From Verrucomicrobiaceae bacterium (GTDB lineage Bacteria > Verrucomicrobiota > Verrucomicrobiia > Verrucomicrobiales > Verrucomicrobiaceae), in NCBI GenBank assembly GCA_947507875.1, contig CANNQP010000006.1:62001-126000 (forward strand): DNA of 64,000 nt, read 5' to 3'. Positions 8,865 to 17,256 of the stretch are shown here, one piece after another. A program made the position numbers and the translations under genes. Numbering within the stretch: the first letter of the stretch is position 1; each line of letters opens with the position of its first letter. The notes beneath the pieces were generated by a model. It saw only the letters and a program-made list of their open reading frames with translations, did no database searches and had not been told where the DNA came from.

Positions 8865-9635
8865 TTACAGCGTGTTCACTGCCGCGCCACCATCGACCAC
8901 CAGCGCTTCGCCCGTGATGTAGCTGCCGGCCTCGCTCGCCAGCATCAGTGCCGGCCCCACGAGCTCCCGCGGAGCCGCCCAACGCTTTAGCGCCGTGCGG
9001 TCAGCGAAGTATTTTTTTTCCTCGTCGTTCAGCAGCTTCCCCGGCATATCCGTGAGGAAAGGTCCGGGGCAGAGGCAATTCACCGTGATGCCATAGGGCC
9101 CCAGGTCTAACGCGCTCGCCCGAGCCAGACCGATAAGGGCTGCCTTGCAGGCGCAGTACACGTTGCGTTTGAGCCGTCCTCCCACGCCGAGCACACTGGA
9201 GATGTGCAGGATACGCCCCCAGCGCCGCGCCTTCATGCCGGGCACGAGCGCACGCGTCAGGCCCATCACGCTGGTCAGGTCCACTTCCACGTTCAGATCC
9301 CAGACCTCATCCGTGATCTCGTCGATAGCTTGGGGGTGGTTGATGCCAGCGTTGTTCACCAAAATATCCACCCGGCCCAACCGCGCTTCCGCCTCAGCCG
9401 CCAAAGCCCGCACCTGTGCCCGATCCGCCATGTCGGCGGCCATCCATTCCACCTTCACCGAAAGGCCTTCCCCGATCTCCGCCGCCGCGGCACGCAGTTC
9501 ATCAGCGTTCCGACTGGAGATCATCACATCCGCACCTGCCTCCGCAAAGCCCCTCGCCATGGACTTTCCCAACCCACGACTGCCGCCCGTGACAAGTGCG
9601 CACTTGCCCGAAAGATCAAAAAGAGATGTTGCCAT
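8865..9635 (-). CDS. SDR-family NAD(P)-dependent oxidoreductase (gluconate 5-dehydrogenase-like)
   Basis: A classical short-chain dehydrogenase of 256 residues. The cofactor loop is TGGSRGLGKSMARGF (near residues 16-30), the NNAGINH motif follows the fourth strand, and the active site has Ser (HISSVLG) and a YCACKAA motif with the catalytic Tyr and Lys. The C-terminus ends in ITGEALVVDGGAA. Overall pattern is closest to 2-keto/5-keto gluconate reductases and other sugar-acid or polyol SDRs, although 3-oxoacyl-ACP reductases share these motifs. No pathway partner is adjacent; a Nudix gene lies 82 nt upstream on the same strand. Confidence 0.87.
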   Translation of the reverse strand: MATSLFDLSGKCALVTGGSRGLGKSMARGFAEAGADVMISSRNADELRAAAAEIGEGLSVKVEWMAADMADRAQVRALAAEAEARLGRVDILVNNAGINHPQAIDEITDEVWDLNVEVDLTSVMGLTRALVPGMKARRWGRILHISSVLGVGGRLKRNVYCACKAALIGLARASALDLGPYGITVNCLCPGPFLTDMPGKLLNDEEKKYFADRTALKRWAAPRELVGPALMLASEAGSYITGEALVVDGGAAVNTL

Positions 9636-9717
9636 GCCCCACTACGAGCAAAACCCTGCGCCTCTGACCAGCCGATTTTTCATCAATCGAGCCCGCCGGA
9701 GGGGAAAAGACGATGAA

Positions 9718-10245
9718 TCAAAAGGGCTGCCCCGTGCGCATGCGGCGAACAGCTTCAGCGTTGGAGGGAAAGGCGAAGTCATCGAGCGGAATCTGATCCA
9801 GGGAAAGGGCGGCCCATTCGGAGACTTCGTCAGCGGAGGGAACCACGGCGCTGAAATCGGCAACAGAAGCGGTGTAGAAGAGGTCAAGGGTGGGCCAGAC
9901 AAAGCCTTGGAAGAGGTAGTTGTTTGGTAAGGAAATGAGGTGCTGGAAATGATCCGCAGGCACCTGCAGGCCAACTTCTTCCCACACTTCGCGGGCACAG
10001 GCCTGCTCGCCCGTTTCGCCGCCTTCGATGACGCCACCCGGTAGGCCCCAGAGACCGAGTCCAGGCTCGTGGGCGCGGCGGATGATGAGCAGGCGACCGG
10101 CGGAATCGGTGAGCAACGCACAAGCGGCAGGGATAGGTGTGACGAAGTGCCGATAGCCGCAGGCCGCGCACACCCACTCGCGCAAGCTGCGCGCCTCTAG
10201 CTCTGACGAACCGCAGGCTGAACAATGCTGAAAGGGGTGCTCCAT
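9718..10245 (-). CDS. Nudix hydrolase with N-terminal zinc ribbon
   Basis: The protein begins with a four-Cys zinc ribbon (CSACG, then CAACGY about 17 residues on), as in NudC-like and related Nudix proteins. It continues with a Nudix box GGVIEGGETGEQACAREVWE followed by EVGL, which fits the GX5EX7REUXEEXGU pattern. Nudix enzymes cleave nucleoside diphosphates linked to another moiety; the substrate is not clear here. The start at 10245 (MEHPFQHC) is chosen because it leads directly into the ribbon; a start 54 nt upstream adds a stretch with no family resemblance. It is divergent from pyrH with only about 90 nt between them. Confidence 0.85.
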   Translation of the reverse strand: MEHPFQHCSACGSSELEARSLREWVCAACGYRHFVTPIPAACALLTDSAGRLLIIRRAHEPGLGLWGLPGGVIEGGETGEQACAREVWEEVGLQVPADHFQHLISLPNNYLFQGFVWPTLDLFYTASVADFSAVVPSADEVSEWAALSLDQIPLDDFAFPSNAEAVRRMRTGQPF

Positions 10246-10337
10246 GGAACTCAAGCTGCCGCGTGGTGAGCGCGATGCCACAAATGTCTTTGCAAGCAAG
10301 GGTGGTTCATGTATGACGCTGGCAATTCACACCATTC

Positions 10338-11081
10338 ATGGGCGACTCCCTCGGCAACCGGAAATTTAGGCGCGTTCTTCTCAAACTCAGTGGCGAGGCT
10401 CTTCGCGAGCCGGGCAGCACGGATAACATCAGCCCCCCCATCGTCGAAGACATGGCGGCGCAGATCAAGGCCGCCCACCAAACGGGGCTAGAGATCGCAC
10501 TCGTCGTCGGTGGAGGTAATTTCTGGCGTGGTGTGTCCGCTAGCAACAAAGGCATGGAACGCACGACCGCCGACTACATGGGGATGCTGGCCACGGTGAT
10601 GAACTCCCTGGCGCTGCAAAGCATGCTAGAAGCGATCGATGTACCGACGCGGGTGCAGAGCGCGATTGAGATGAAAAACGTCTCCGAACCTTTCATCCGT
10701 CGCCGGGCCATGCGTCACCTCGAACTCGGTCGGGTGGTCATTTTTGCCGCAGGCACGGGGAACCCTTTCTTTTCCACCGACACGACGGCTGCGCTACGGG
10801 CAAGTGAGATCGGCGCTGATGTGGTCTTCAAGGCAACGAAAGTGGATGGCATCTACGACAGTGACCCAGCTAAAAATCCACAAGCGAAACGCTACGAGTG
10901 CGTAAGCTTCCAGGACTGCCTCACGAAGCAGCTGAAGGTGATGGACGCCACCGCGTTCTCTCTTTGTCAGGAAAACAACATGCCCATCGTCGTCTTCAGC
11001 ATGAATGAACCCGACAACATCCGCCGCGCACTGGTCGGCGAGCCGCTGGGCACGCTTGTGAATGCGACTGGCAGCCTGTGA
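10338..11081 (+). CDS. pyrH: UMP kinase
   Basis: This 247-residue protein is bacterial UMP kinase of the amino-acid-kinase fold, converting UMP to UDP with ATP. Visible are the N-terminal LLKLSGEAL, the GGGNFWRG loop, the conserved [14 protein letters not shown] segment, [16 protein letters not shown], and [13 protein letters not shown]. Length matches the family. In many bacteria pyrH sits between tsf and frr; here those genes are absent from the flanks, and it is followed by an exported methyltransferase. The start ATG at 10338 has no clear Shine-Dalgarno sequence. Confidence 0.96.
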   Translation: MGDSLGNRKFRRVLLKLSGEALREPGSTDNISPPIVEDMAAQIKAAHQTGLEIALVVGGGNFWRGVSASNKGMERTTADYMGMLATVMNSLALQSMLEAIDVPTRVQSAIEMKNVSEPFIRRRAMRHLELGRVVIFAAGTGNPFFSTDTTAALRASEIGADVVFKATKVDGIYDSDPAKNPQAKRYECVSFQDCLTKQLKVMDATAFSLCQENNMPIVVFSMNEPDNIRRALVGEPLGTLVNATGSL

Positions 11082-11142
11082 GACCGAGGGCCTGAACCGA
11101 GTCTATGATCGTTCTCGGGAAGCTTTTGCGTTTGTTCTGAGC

Positions 11143-11826
11143 ATGCCTACTCGTCTCCTTCTCGCCTTTCTTTTGCTGCCTGGCTTAGCTCTTTGCCAGC
11201 AGCCCTCCTCCACTCCTGGAGAATACCAGGGACGTGTCATCGCCCAAACGATGCACTGGCAAGGGGCAGCCTGGCTAGTGCGGCACAAACGCGAGCGCGA
11301 GGAGGCAACGACCACCATGCGCGCGAATCTGGGTCTGAAGCCTGGCATGGCGGTTTGTGACATGGGCAGTGGCAATGGCTACCATACCCTGCCGATGGCC
11401 GAGGCGGTGGGGGACACCGGCAAAGTCTATGCCGTGGATGTGCAGCCGGAGATGATCTTGATGCTGAATGAGCGGATCGCCGAAAAAGGCGTGAAAAACA
11501 TCGTGCCCATCGTGGGTGCGCTCGATGATCCAAAGCTGCCTGAAAGGTCGTGCGACATGATCTTGCTCGTGGACGTTTACCACGAGTTTTCCCAACCCGA
11601 GGCCATGCTGACGGCCATGAAAAAGGCCCTGAAACCTAATGGCGTGATCGTTTTGGTCGAGTTCCGCGCCGAAGATGACAGTGTGCCGATCAAGCCTGAA
11701 CACAAAATGTCGAAGGCCCAAATCTTGAAAGAGATGGAGGTCAATGGCCTGAAGCTGGTGCGTGAGTTTGAGGGACTTCCCTGGCAGCACATGATGTTCT
11801 TCGGCCTGCCCCCACAGAAGCTCTGA
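11143..11826 (+). CDS. Exported class I SAM-dependent methyltransferase-like protein
   Basis: The start at 11143 gives a Sec-type signal peptide (MPTRLLLAFLLLPGLALC, then QQPSS). The mature part is a Rossmann methyltransferase: motif I is VCDMGSGNGYHTLPMAEAVG, motif II ends in YAVDVQPEM, and motif IV/post is DMILLVDVYHEF. The fold therefore looks intact although the protein appears to be sent out of the cytoplasm, where SAM is not expected. An in-frame start at 11062 would overlap pyrH and bury the signal, so I reject it. It ends 12 nt before the end of the convergent araD. The substrate is unknown. Confidence 0.75.
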   Translation: MPTRLLLAFLLLPGLALCQQPSSTPGEYQGRVIAQTMHWQGAAWLVRHKREREEATTTMRANLGLKPGMAVCDMGSGNGYHTLPMAEAVGDTGKVYAVDVQPEMILMLNERIAEKGVKNIVPIVGALDDPKLPERSCDMILLVDVYHEFSQPEAMLTAMKKALKPNGVIVLVEFRAEDDSVPIKPEHKMSKAQILKEMEVNGLKLVREFEGLPWQHMMFFGLPPQKL

Positions 11827-11838
11827 GGGTTGGCTTCC

Positions 11839-12546
11839 TCAATGCGCGCCCACCTGACCGTAGTAGGCACCCGGGCCATGCTTGCGGAGGTGATGCTTTT
11901 CCAAAATGTGCTCAGGGATGGGGCCGAGACTTGGATTCAGCGATAGGCTGCCCAGTGCCATCTGCGCGCACATTTCTAGAGCGATGCTGTTGTTCACGGA
12001 GTCCATGGCGTTTTTGCCAAACGCGAACGGGGCATGATGCTGCTGCAGGATCGCTGGCATCTCCAAGGGAGACAGCCCGAGCTCACGCAACCGCTCCACG
12101 ATGGCGACGCCGGTGAAGTGCTCGTAGTCCTGGGCCACTTCCTGAGGGGTCAGCGCGCGCACCACGGGGACCGTGCCGTGAAAGTGATCCGCATGCGTGG
12201 TGCCGTAACAGGGCAGCTCTCGCCCCGCCTGGGAAAAGAGGGTGGCGTAAAGGCTATGCGTGTGGGTGATGCCGCCAATCTCAGTCAATTCGCGGTAGAG
12301 ATGCAGGTGCGTTTTGGTGTCTGAAGACGGGCGCAGGTGGCCTTCAACGACCTTTCCCTCCAAATCCAGGAGAACGATGTCTTCAGGTCTGAGCACCCCA
12401 TAATCCACGCCACTGGGTTTGATGCCCCAGAGACCGCTGGCACGATCCACTCCGGAGACGTTTCCCCAGGTCAACCGCACGAGCCCGGCAGGCACGAGGG
12501 CACGATTGGCTTCACAAATCTGGGCACGGAGGTCAGGCAAAAGCAT
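11839..12546 (-). CDS. araD: L-ribulose-5-phosphate 4-epimerase
   Basis: Class II aldolase-family epimerase that converts L-ribulose-5-phosphate to D-xylulose-5-phosphate. The sequence follows AraD closely: LVRLTWGNVSGVD, the phosphate-binding GIKPSGVDY, PSSDTKTH, the zinc ligands in ITHTHSLYATLF, GTTHADHFHGT, and the C-terminal LRKHGPGAYYGQ. The start at 12546 (MLLPDLRAQI) matches the usual AraD N-terminus; two in-frame ATGs up to 12597 would add up to 17 residues. No araA, araB or transporter is adjacent, so it may serve pentose or ascorbate-like metabolism encoded elsewhere. Confidence 0.9.
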   Translation of the reverse strand: MLLPDLRAQICEANRALVPAGLVRLTWGNVSGVDRASGLWGIKPSGVDYGVLRPEDIVLLDLEGKVVEGHLRPSSDTKTHLHLYRELTEIGGITHTHSLYATLFSQAGRELPCYGTTHADHFHGTVPVVRALTPQEVAQDYEHFTGVAIVERLRELGLSPLEMPAILQQHHAPFAFGKNAMDSVNNSIALEMCAQMALGSLSLNPSLGPIPEHILEKHHLRKHGPGAYYGQVGAH

Positions 12547-12611
12547 GGTCGTTGGCAAGTGAACTCTTTGCATGCCAGGAGTGGCATGATTTGGCAAGCC
12601 TACTCCATGCC

Positions 12612-13460
12612 TTATTGGCGCACAACTTCACGCGCCAGCTTCAATGCCTCACCACCAGCGCGAATCAGATCTTTGTGTATCGACGGATTATTCAGGATGG
12701 GCGTGTTGGGGGCTCCGCTGGGGTTGTAGGCTTGTACATCCGGCAGCGGCACCTTTTTGCCCGTCTTCGGATCGACGACTGTGCTTGGTTGGCCTTTGTC
12801 TTGTGGCTGCTTCGCGGGAACCTCGGGGTCTGCCTGAGGTTGCTTGGCGGGTTCTGTGGATTTTTCAGGCAAGGCCTCCGGCGGCTTGGCGTCCGTCATC
12901 ACCGGTTCCTCCGCCTTGGCTTTCACAGCCTGATAGAGCATGTTGTAGTTGTGCCGTATGGCAGCGGGAAAGGATACCCGTCCAGGCTCGACGATTTTTT
13001 CCCTTAGCAACTTCGAGGAAAGATCTGCCACCAAATCCGTGCCGATCTTAACCGCCCGATCGACATAGGGTGCGGCCACGGAAGTCGAAGCAGAAGCCCC
13101 CCCTTTGATGAGCTCACTCGTGATGGTGCGGCCCTGAAGAGCGAGGCTGCTCTGTGCAGTGACCAAAGTGCCATCAGCGGAGAAACTCAGCTCCAGGCTC
13201 GCGTGGTCGTCACTGGCGAGTAATTTTTTTCTGACGTGATCGATACGAATGGAGACAAAAATACCACCATCTGGAGAAAGCGAAGACTCCGGCTGATAGG
13301 TGCGGTAGGTGGCCTCAGAGATTTCATACTCGGCAGCCTTACCTTTCCGCGCTTTCCAGCCGCCCAGGCTTTCGCCGAACTTTTCCACGTCGATCTCCAC
13401 AGCCGCGAAGGCATGGGAGACGCCTAGAAGGGCTGAGACGAAGAGGAAGGCATGTTTCAT
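12612..13460 (-). CDS. Secreted hypothetical protein with Pro/Lys/Glu-rich linker
   Basis: A 282-residue protein with a clear Sec signal peptide (MKHAFLFVSALLGVSHAFA, then AVEID). Residues about 20-170 look globular and mixed alpha/beta. Residues about 185-245 are rich in Pro, Lys, Glu and Gln (for example PEALPEKSTEPAKQPQ), which suggests a periplasmic or envelope-spanning linker, and a short conserved-looking C-terminal helix follows. I recognise no family. It is convergent in order with araD (same strand, 65 nt downstream) and divergent from the FAD oxidoreductase at 13574, with a 113-nt shared intergenic region. Confidence 0.65.
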   Translation of the reverse strand: MKHAFLFVSALLGVSHAFAAVEIDVEKFGESLGGWKARKGKAAEYEISEATYRTYQPESSLSPDGGIFVSIRIDHVRKKLLASDDHASLELSFSADGTLVTAQSSLALQGRTITSELIKGGASASTSVAAPYVDRAVKIGTDLVADLSSKLLREKIVEPGRVSFPAAIRHNYNMLYQAVKAKAEEPVMTDAKPPEALPEKSTEPAKQPQADPEVPAKQPQDKGQPSTVVDPKTGKKVPLPDVQAYNPSGAPNTPILNNPSIHKDLIRAGGEALKLAREVVRQ

Positions 13461-13573
13461 GGCGTGGGCTTTCTTACAGCGTCCTTAAACTGTTTCTTGG
13501 AGAGCGATATTCAAGGGCGTTTCAGGCTTGCATACGAGATACCGACAAGAAGAAGATATGAAAACCTGTCCTT

Positions 13574-14998
13574 ATGCCCTCCTTGCCTGCCCCCATGCCA
13601 CGTCGCAGCCTGTTGCGTGCAGCGTTTTCCAGTGCTGCAATCACACCAGCCCTGATGTCAGCAGCGGAGGTCGAACAAGCTATCGGTGAAAGCAACGATG
13701 GCTTTCATGAGCAGGCCCGCGACCTGCCTCTCGTGAAGGATGCGGATGTTATTGTCTGCGGCGCAGGCCCGGCTGGAATCGCAGCGGCCATCACCGCGGC
13801 ACGTGCGGGAGCCAAAGTGCGGGTCTTCGAATGGCGGGGATGCCTAGGCGGGGTCTGGACGGCTGGGTTGCTAGGCTACTTGCTCGACTTTAACAAACCC
13901 GGCTTCAATCAAGAGCTACTGAAACGCCTGGACGAACGCGACATGCGCCGTGGTACCAGCAAACACAGCATCTGCTATGAGCCAGAGGGCATGAAGCTGC
14001 TTCTGGAAGAAATGTTTGTCGAAGCAGGCATCACGTTTCAGCTGCACACACGTGTGGCAGCGGCTTATCGCGCGGGGAGAAGGTTGACCACGCTGGTCAC
14101 TGAGTCAAAAGCTGGACGCCAAGCTTGGCAGGCACCGGCATTCATCGACACAACGGGCGATGGCGATCTCGGCGCGCTCGCCGGATGCAGCTTTGAATAT
14201 GGAGAGGCAGAGGCATGCCCCTGCCAGCCGATGTCACTGAACGCGCTTCTCGTGTGCAAGGATGCTGCCGCGCTCGCCCCTTTCATTCATCAATCAGACC
14301 CCAGCAAATCAGACGGCATCGCCAAGGAAGCACTGCTCGCTGCCATCAAACGCACGGGGCATTTTCCCTCGTATTCCAAGCCTACCCTCTGGCAGGTGCG
14401 CGATAATCTGCTGTTGGTGATGATGAATCATCAGTATGGCGTACCCTGCTTCGATGCGGCCAAAATCACCGAAGCTACCGTGCAAGCCCGTGCGGAATTA
14501 CACAAGATCGTCAATGGCCTGCGTAAACTCGGGGGGCCCTGGGAAGGCCTGCAAATCGCCGCTACCGCCGAACAGATCGGCGTGCGTGATGGTCGCCGCA
14601 TCCAAGGCCGCTATGTGGTGAACAAAGAGGACCTGATCGCCGGAGCAAGGTATGAGGACGCCGTCGTGCGCCCAACTTTTCCAGTGGACATTCACGCGCT
14701 GAACCATGAGGCCAACAAGACCGCAGCCTATCATAACGGCGGGGTCAAAGTGAAGCCCTACGATGTGCCGCTGCGGGCGCTCCTTGCTAAAGACGTGGAC
14801 GGACTGATGATGGCCGGACGCTGCATTAGCGGCGACTTCATCTCTCACGCGAGCTACCGAGTGACAGGCAACTCCGTGGCGATGGGAGAGGCCGCTGGCG
14901 TGACTTCTGCCCTAGCAGCACTTTCGAAACGGCTGCCGCATCAGGTGGCGTGGAGGGAAAGCGAAGCCAAGCTGAAAGAACTTCGACAGCACTCCTAA
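13574..14998 (+). CDS. FAD-dependent oxidoreductase (FAD_oxidored family) with RR-type signal
   Basis: The N-terminus MPRRSLLRAAFSSAA is Tat-like (twin Arg and a hydrophobic stretch), so the protein may be exported with its cofactor bound. A classic FAD-binding motif follows: DVIVCGAGPAGIAAAITAAR, then EWRGCLGGVWTAG, which carries a Cys-Leu-Gly-Gly pattern typical of this family. The C-terminal FAD contact is MMAGRCISGDF and the end is YRVTGNSVAMGEAAG. This family is abundant in Planctomycetes and Verrucomicrobia; substrates are mostly unknown. ATG codons at 13574 and 13595 are both possible starts. The gene stands alone. Confidence 0.8.
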   Translation: MPSLPAPMPRRSLLRAAFSSAAITPALMSAAEVEQAIGESNDGFHEQARDLPLVKDADVIVCGAGPAGIAAAITAARAGAKVRVFEWRGCLGGVWTAGLLGYLLDFNKPGFNQELLKRLDERDMRRGTSKHSICYEPEGMKLLLEEMFVEAGITFQLHTRVAAAYRAGRRLTTLVTESKAGRQAWQAPAFIDTTGDGDLGALAGCSFEYGEAEACPCQPMSLNALLVCKDAAALAPFIHQSDPSKSDGIAKEALLAAIKRTGHFPSYSKPTLWQVRDNLLLVMMNHQYGVPCFDAAKITEATVQARAELHKIVNGLRKLGGPWEGLQIAATAEQIGVRDGRRIQGRYVVNKEDLIAGARYEDAVVRPTFPVDIHALNHEANKTAAYHNGGVKVKPYDVPLRALLAKDVDGLMMAGRCISGDFISHASYRVTGNSVAMGEAAGVTSALAALSKRLPHQVAWRESEAKLKELRQHS

Positions 14999-15274
14999 AA
15001 GCACTTGGGGAGCCATCTGGGACATAGACTGAGCTCCGCCCATGAAGGCGAATCCAATTTGGAACCAACCTTTCATCAGCCTCATTTCACCATCGAACAG
15101 ATAGGGGTCTGATTGTTTCATCGGTCCTGCCAACAGGCATGGGAAAGACGATGTTCTCGAACAGGCCCAAATGCTTGGATTTATCACGTCAACCTGAAGT
15201 TAGACGAAGATAGTCAAAACATAGACATTATAGCTTTACCAAGGGAATTTCGTGCTTTGTGAATAAGTTAATCA
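14999..15274. other. Intergenic stretch with no supported gene
   Basis: The gap between the FAD oxidoreductase and the sigma factor is 366 nt in total. This first part becomes steadily AT-richer toward the sigma gene. A minus-strand open frame (14912-15187) runs antisense into the end of the oxidoreductase gene and shows no recognisable domain. I see no RNA gene or convincing promoter in it. Confidence 0.4.
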
Positions 15275-15337
15275 GACAAAATCTTTGACAAATCAGCCCA
15301 ACAAAGCTTCTTTGTCTCAGTTAAGGTCAGTTTTGTC
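15275..15337. promoter_or_regulatory. Cluster of GACAAA/TTTGTC half-sites upstream of ECF sigma gene
   Basis: Two direct copies of GACAAA (15275-15280 and 15287-15292) are followed by two inverted copies TTTGTC (15311-15316 and 15332-15337). A small inverted repeat ACAAAG/CTTTGT (15301-15314) lies between them. The cluster ends 28 nt before the sigma start. The word TTTTGTCAAA at 15331-15340 recurs at 19360-19369 upstream of a secreted-protein gene. A control role is inferred only from arrangement. Confidence 0.4.
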
Positions 15338-15364
15338 AAACACCCCCCAAAAACACGAAAGACT

Positions 15365-15955
15365 ATGACTGAGACAGAAATTCTTGCAGAAGCCCAGGTC
15401 CAAGAAGACATCGGGTTAATTCAACGAATCTCCGAACGAGATTCCCGGGCCTATCAAGCATTCTACGAAAAGTACTCCGGTTTGATTTATGCTTCCATCA
15501 GCAATGTGCTGAATGACCATCACGATACGGAAGATGTGATGCAGGAAGTGTTGGTTCAGCTGTGGAACAAAGCCCACCTTTACGAGCCAAGAAAAGGTAA
15601 GCCCCTAACATGGCTAACCACCATGGCCCGCAACCGTGCCATTGACCGCATCCGCTCGAAGCAACGCCGCTCGAAGCTCAACGACGATTTCGAGATCGAA
15701 AACAAAGGCGTGCAACCTGAGTTCGATGAATCAGGGCATGAATTGCTGGTCAGCAAAGAGCGCGATAGCATCCTTTTGCGTGCTGTTTCGAAGCTGAATC
15801 CAGACCAGAAAGAAGCCATTGAACTCGCTTATTTTAGTGGTCTTACCCAAGCCGAAGTTGCTGAACGACTGCGAGAACCCCTTGGGACCGTGAAAGCTCG
15901 CATTCGGCGTGGCGTGAATCGGCTTGAGACCTTGGTGAAAGCCAAGCTCGTTTGA
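15365..15955 (+). CDS. ECF (sigma70 group 4) RNA polymerase sigma factor
   Basis: A 196-residue two-domain sigma factor. Region 2 includes YASISNVLNDHHDTEDVMQE (core binding) and LTTMARNRAIDRIRSKQRR (-10 recognition). Region 4 is LNPDQKEAIELAYFSGLTQA followed by EVAERL and GTVKARIRRGVNRLE (helix-turn-helix for -35). An acidic linker separates them. ECF factors are usually followed by their anti-sigma gene; here the gene is followed by a terminator and an opposite-strand glycosyltransferase, and the upstream gene is unrelated. Control must therefore come from elsewhere or from its own expression. Upstream half-sites suggest autoregulation (inference). Confidence 0.92.
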   Translation: MTETEILAEAQVQEDIGLIQRISERDSRAYQAFYEKYSGLIYASISNVLNDHHDTEDVMQEVLVQLWNKAHLYEPRKGKPLTWLTTMARNRAIDRIRSKQRRSKLNDDFEIENKGVQPEFDESGHELLVSKERDSILLRAVSKLNPDQKEAIELAYFSGLTQAEVAERLREPLGTVKARIRRGVNRLETLVKAKLV

Positions 15956-15981
15956 GGTTTTGATTACCCCAGCCCCAACCT

Positions 15982-16028
15982 ACCGCCTTTTGATCGCAGA
16001 CGTGAGTCGGATGAAAAGGCGGTTTTTT
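15982..16028 (+). terminator. Intrinsic terminator after ECF sigma gene
   Basis: ACCGCCTTTT (15982-15991) pairs with AAAAGGCGGT (16014-16023), with a 22-nt loop and six T residues at the 3' side. It lies 26 nt after the sigma stop codon and abuts the end of the convergent glycosyltransferase gene. Confidence 0.7.
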
Positions 16029-17256
16029 ATGCCTTCGACACGACTTTGAGGCAGAGATCGAGGAACTTCCGTGAAGCGGTTTCCCAGCTAAAATGCTGAC
16101 GCACCCATTCCCGCGCTGTCGCGGCCATGAGTTGGCGTTGTTCAGGGGCCTCAATCAAAGAAATCACCGCTTGAGCAAAATCTGCCGGATCATCGGCGAG
16201 CAAGGCATGTTCGCCATGCACCACTGGCAAACCTTCGGTGCCAATCTGAGTTGAAACCAAGGCCAATCCTGCCGCCATACCTTCAAAGACCTTGATGCGC
16301 GTACCGCCGCCCACTCGCAGCGGCAAAATCATGATACTCGCTTGTGCAAGGTAAGGGCGCACATCATCCACTGTTCCCGTGACCTCGATGCTTGCATCCT
16401 GCACAGCGAGGGCGCGGATGGATGGTGTCGGATTACGCCCGATGAGAATGACACGCACCTTGGGACAACGGGCCTTAATCGTCGGGTAGCTGTGGCGAAC
16501 AAAATGCTCGATGGCGTCCACATTCGCGTGCCAGTCCATGCTGCCCAAGAAAGCCAAGACAGGCGCTGCGGAGGTGCTGGGGCTAAAGTAGTCGCAATCC
16601 ACCCCCGTCGGCACCCAGCCGAGCACATTTTTCATGCCACGCTCGTCGCGGAAGGCGCGCTCCTCATCTTCAGAAACCGCAATCTGCCCGGCGGCATGAC
16701 GCGCCACATGTTCTTCAAATGCACGAGTCAACCGCCATTCGCGGGTGCAAATCCAGCGGCGAAGAACATGAGCTGCGTTTTCCATGTGACGCTTCCAGAT
16801 CAAAGACTCGACGTTGTGCTGAAAGACCACCACCGGACAGGCCGGAGTCGGGGTCATGTCAGCAAAGTGAACCCACGACATGAGGTAATCTGCAATAGCC
16901 AGGTCATACCGATGGGTGGCAAGTTCATGCGAAATGCGCTGCTGGGCTTGAAGCGAGGCATACTTTTGAGAGGCAAACGGAAGCCTGCCAAAGAGGCAAT
17001 TTTTCAGAACCTCCGTGTAAAAACGCAGTGTACCGCCCCGCGGGGGATTGAGATCAAAGGTAATCAGTTCATCGCAGTAATCCGATGCCTTCTCCACGGC
17101 CTCCGCGGTATCCTGTGGCGTACGGGGACAGAGGTACGTGATGTGTGCGTATCGCTTCATCTGCCTCAGCATATGATAGGTGCGCAAGCGATCACCCCCA
17201 TTCAGGGGATGCAGCAGGCGGACATTCACCCAAAGCAGGCGTGGCGCGGAATTCAT
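16027..17256 (-). CDS. GT4-type glycosyltransferase
   Basis: A 409-residue GT-B glycosyltransferase. The N-terminal half begins LLWVNVRLLHPLNGGDRLRT, a pattern seen in transferases of exopolysaccharide (PEP-CTERM/EpsH-type) loci. The C-terminal donor-binding half has LGWVPTGVDCDYFSP, LAFLGSMDWHANVDAIEHF and the EX7E region KVFEGMAAGLALVSTQIGTE. The ATG at 17256 overlaps the stop of the EEP gene (ATGA), which argues for this start over an in-frame one 156 nt upstream. It is the last gene of a three-gene set beginning with the prepilin-like protein. Donor sugar unknown. Confidence 0.85.
   Translation of the reverse strand: MNSAPRLLWVNVRLLHPLNGGDRLRTYHMLRQMKRYAHITYLCPRTPQDTAEAVEKASDYCDELITFDLNPPRGGTLRFYTEVLKNCLFGRLPFASQKYASLQAQQRISHELATHRYDLAIADYLMSWVHFADMTPTPACPVVVFQHNVESLIWKRHMENAAHVLRRWICTREWRLTRAFEEHVARHAAGQIAVSEDEERAFRDERGMKNVLGWVPTGVDCDYFSPSTSAAPVLAFLGSMDWHANVDAIEHFVRHSYPTIKARCPKVRVILIGRNPTPSIRALAVQDASIEVTGTVDDVRPYLAQASIMILPLRVGGGTRIKVFEGMAAGLALVSTQIGTEGLPVVHGEHALLADDPADFAQAVISLIEAPEQRQLMAATAREWVRQHFSWETASRKFLDLCLKVVSKA

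Noticed and set aside
14912..15187. 91-codon minus-strand frame at the end of the FAD oxidoreductase
   Set aside because: Partly antisense to that gene, no ribosome binding site and no domain; could only be revived by expression data.
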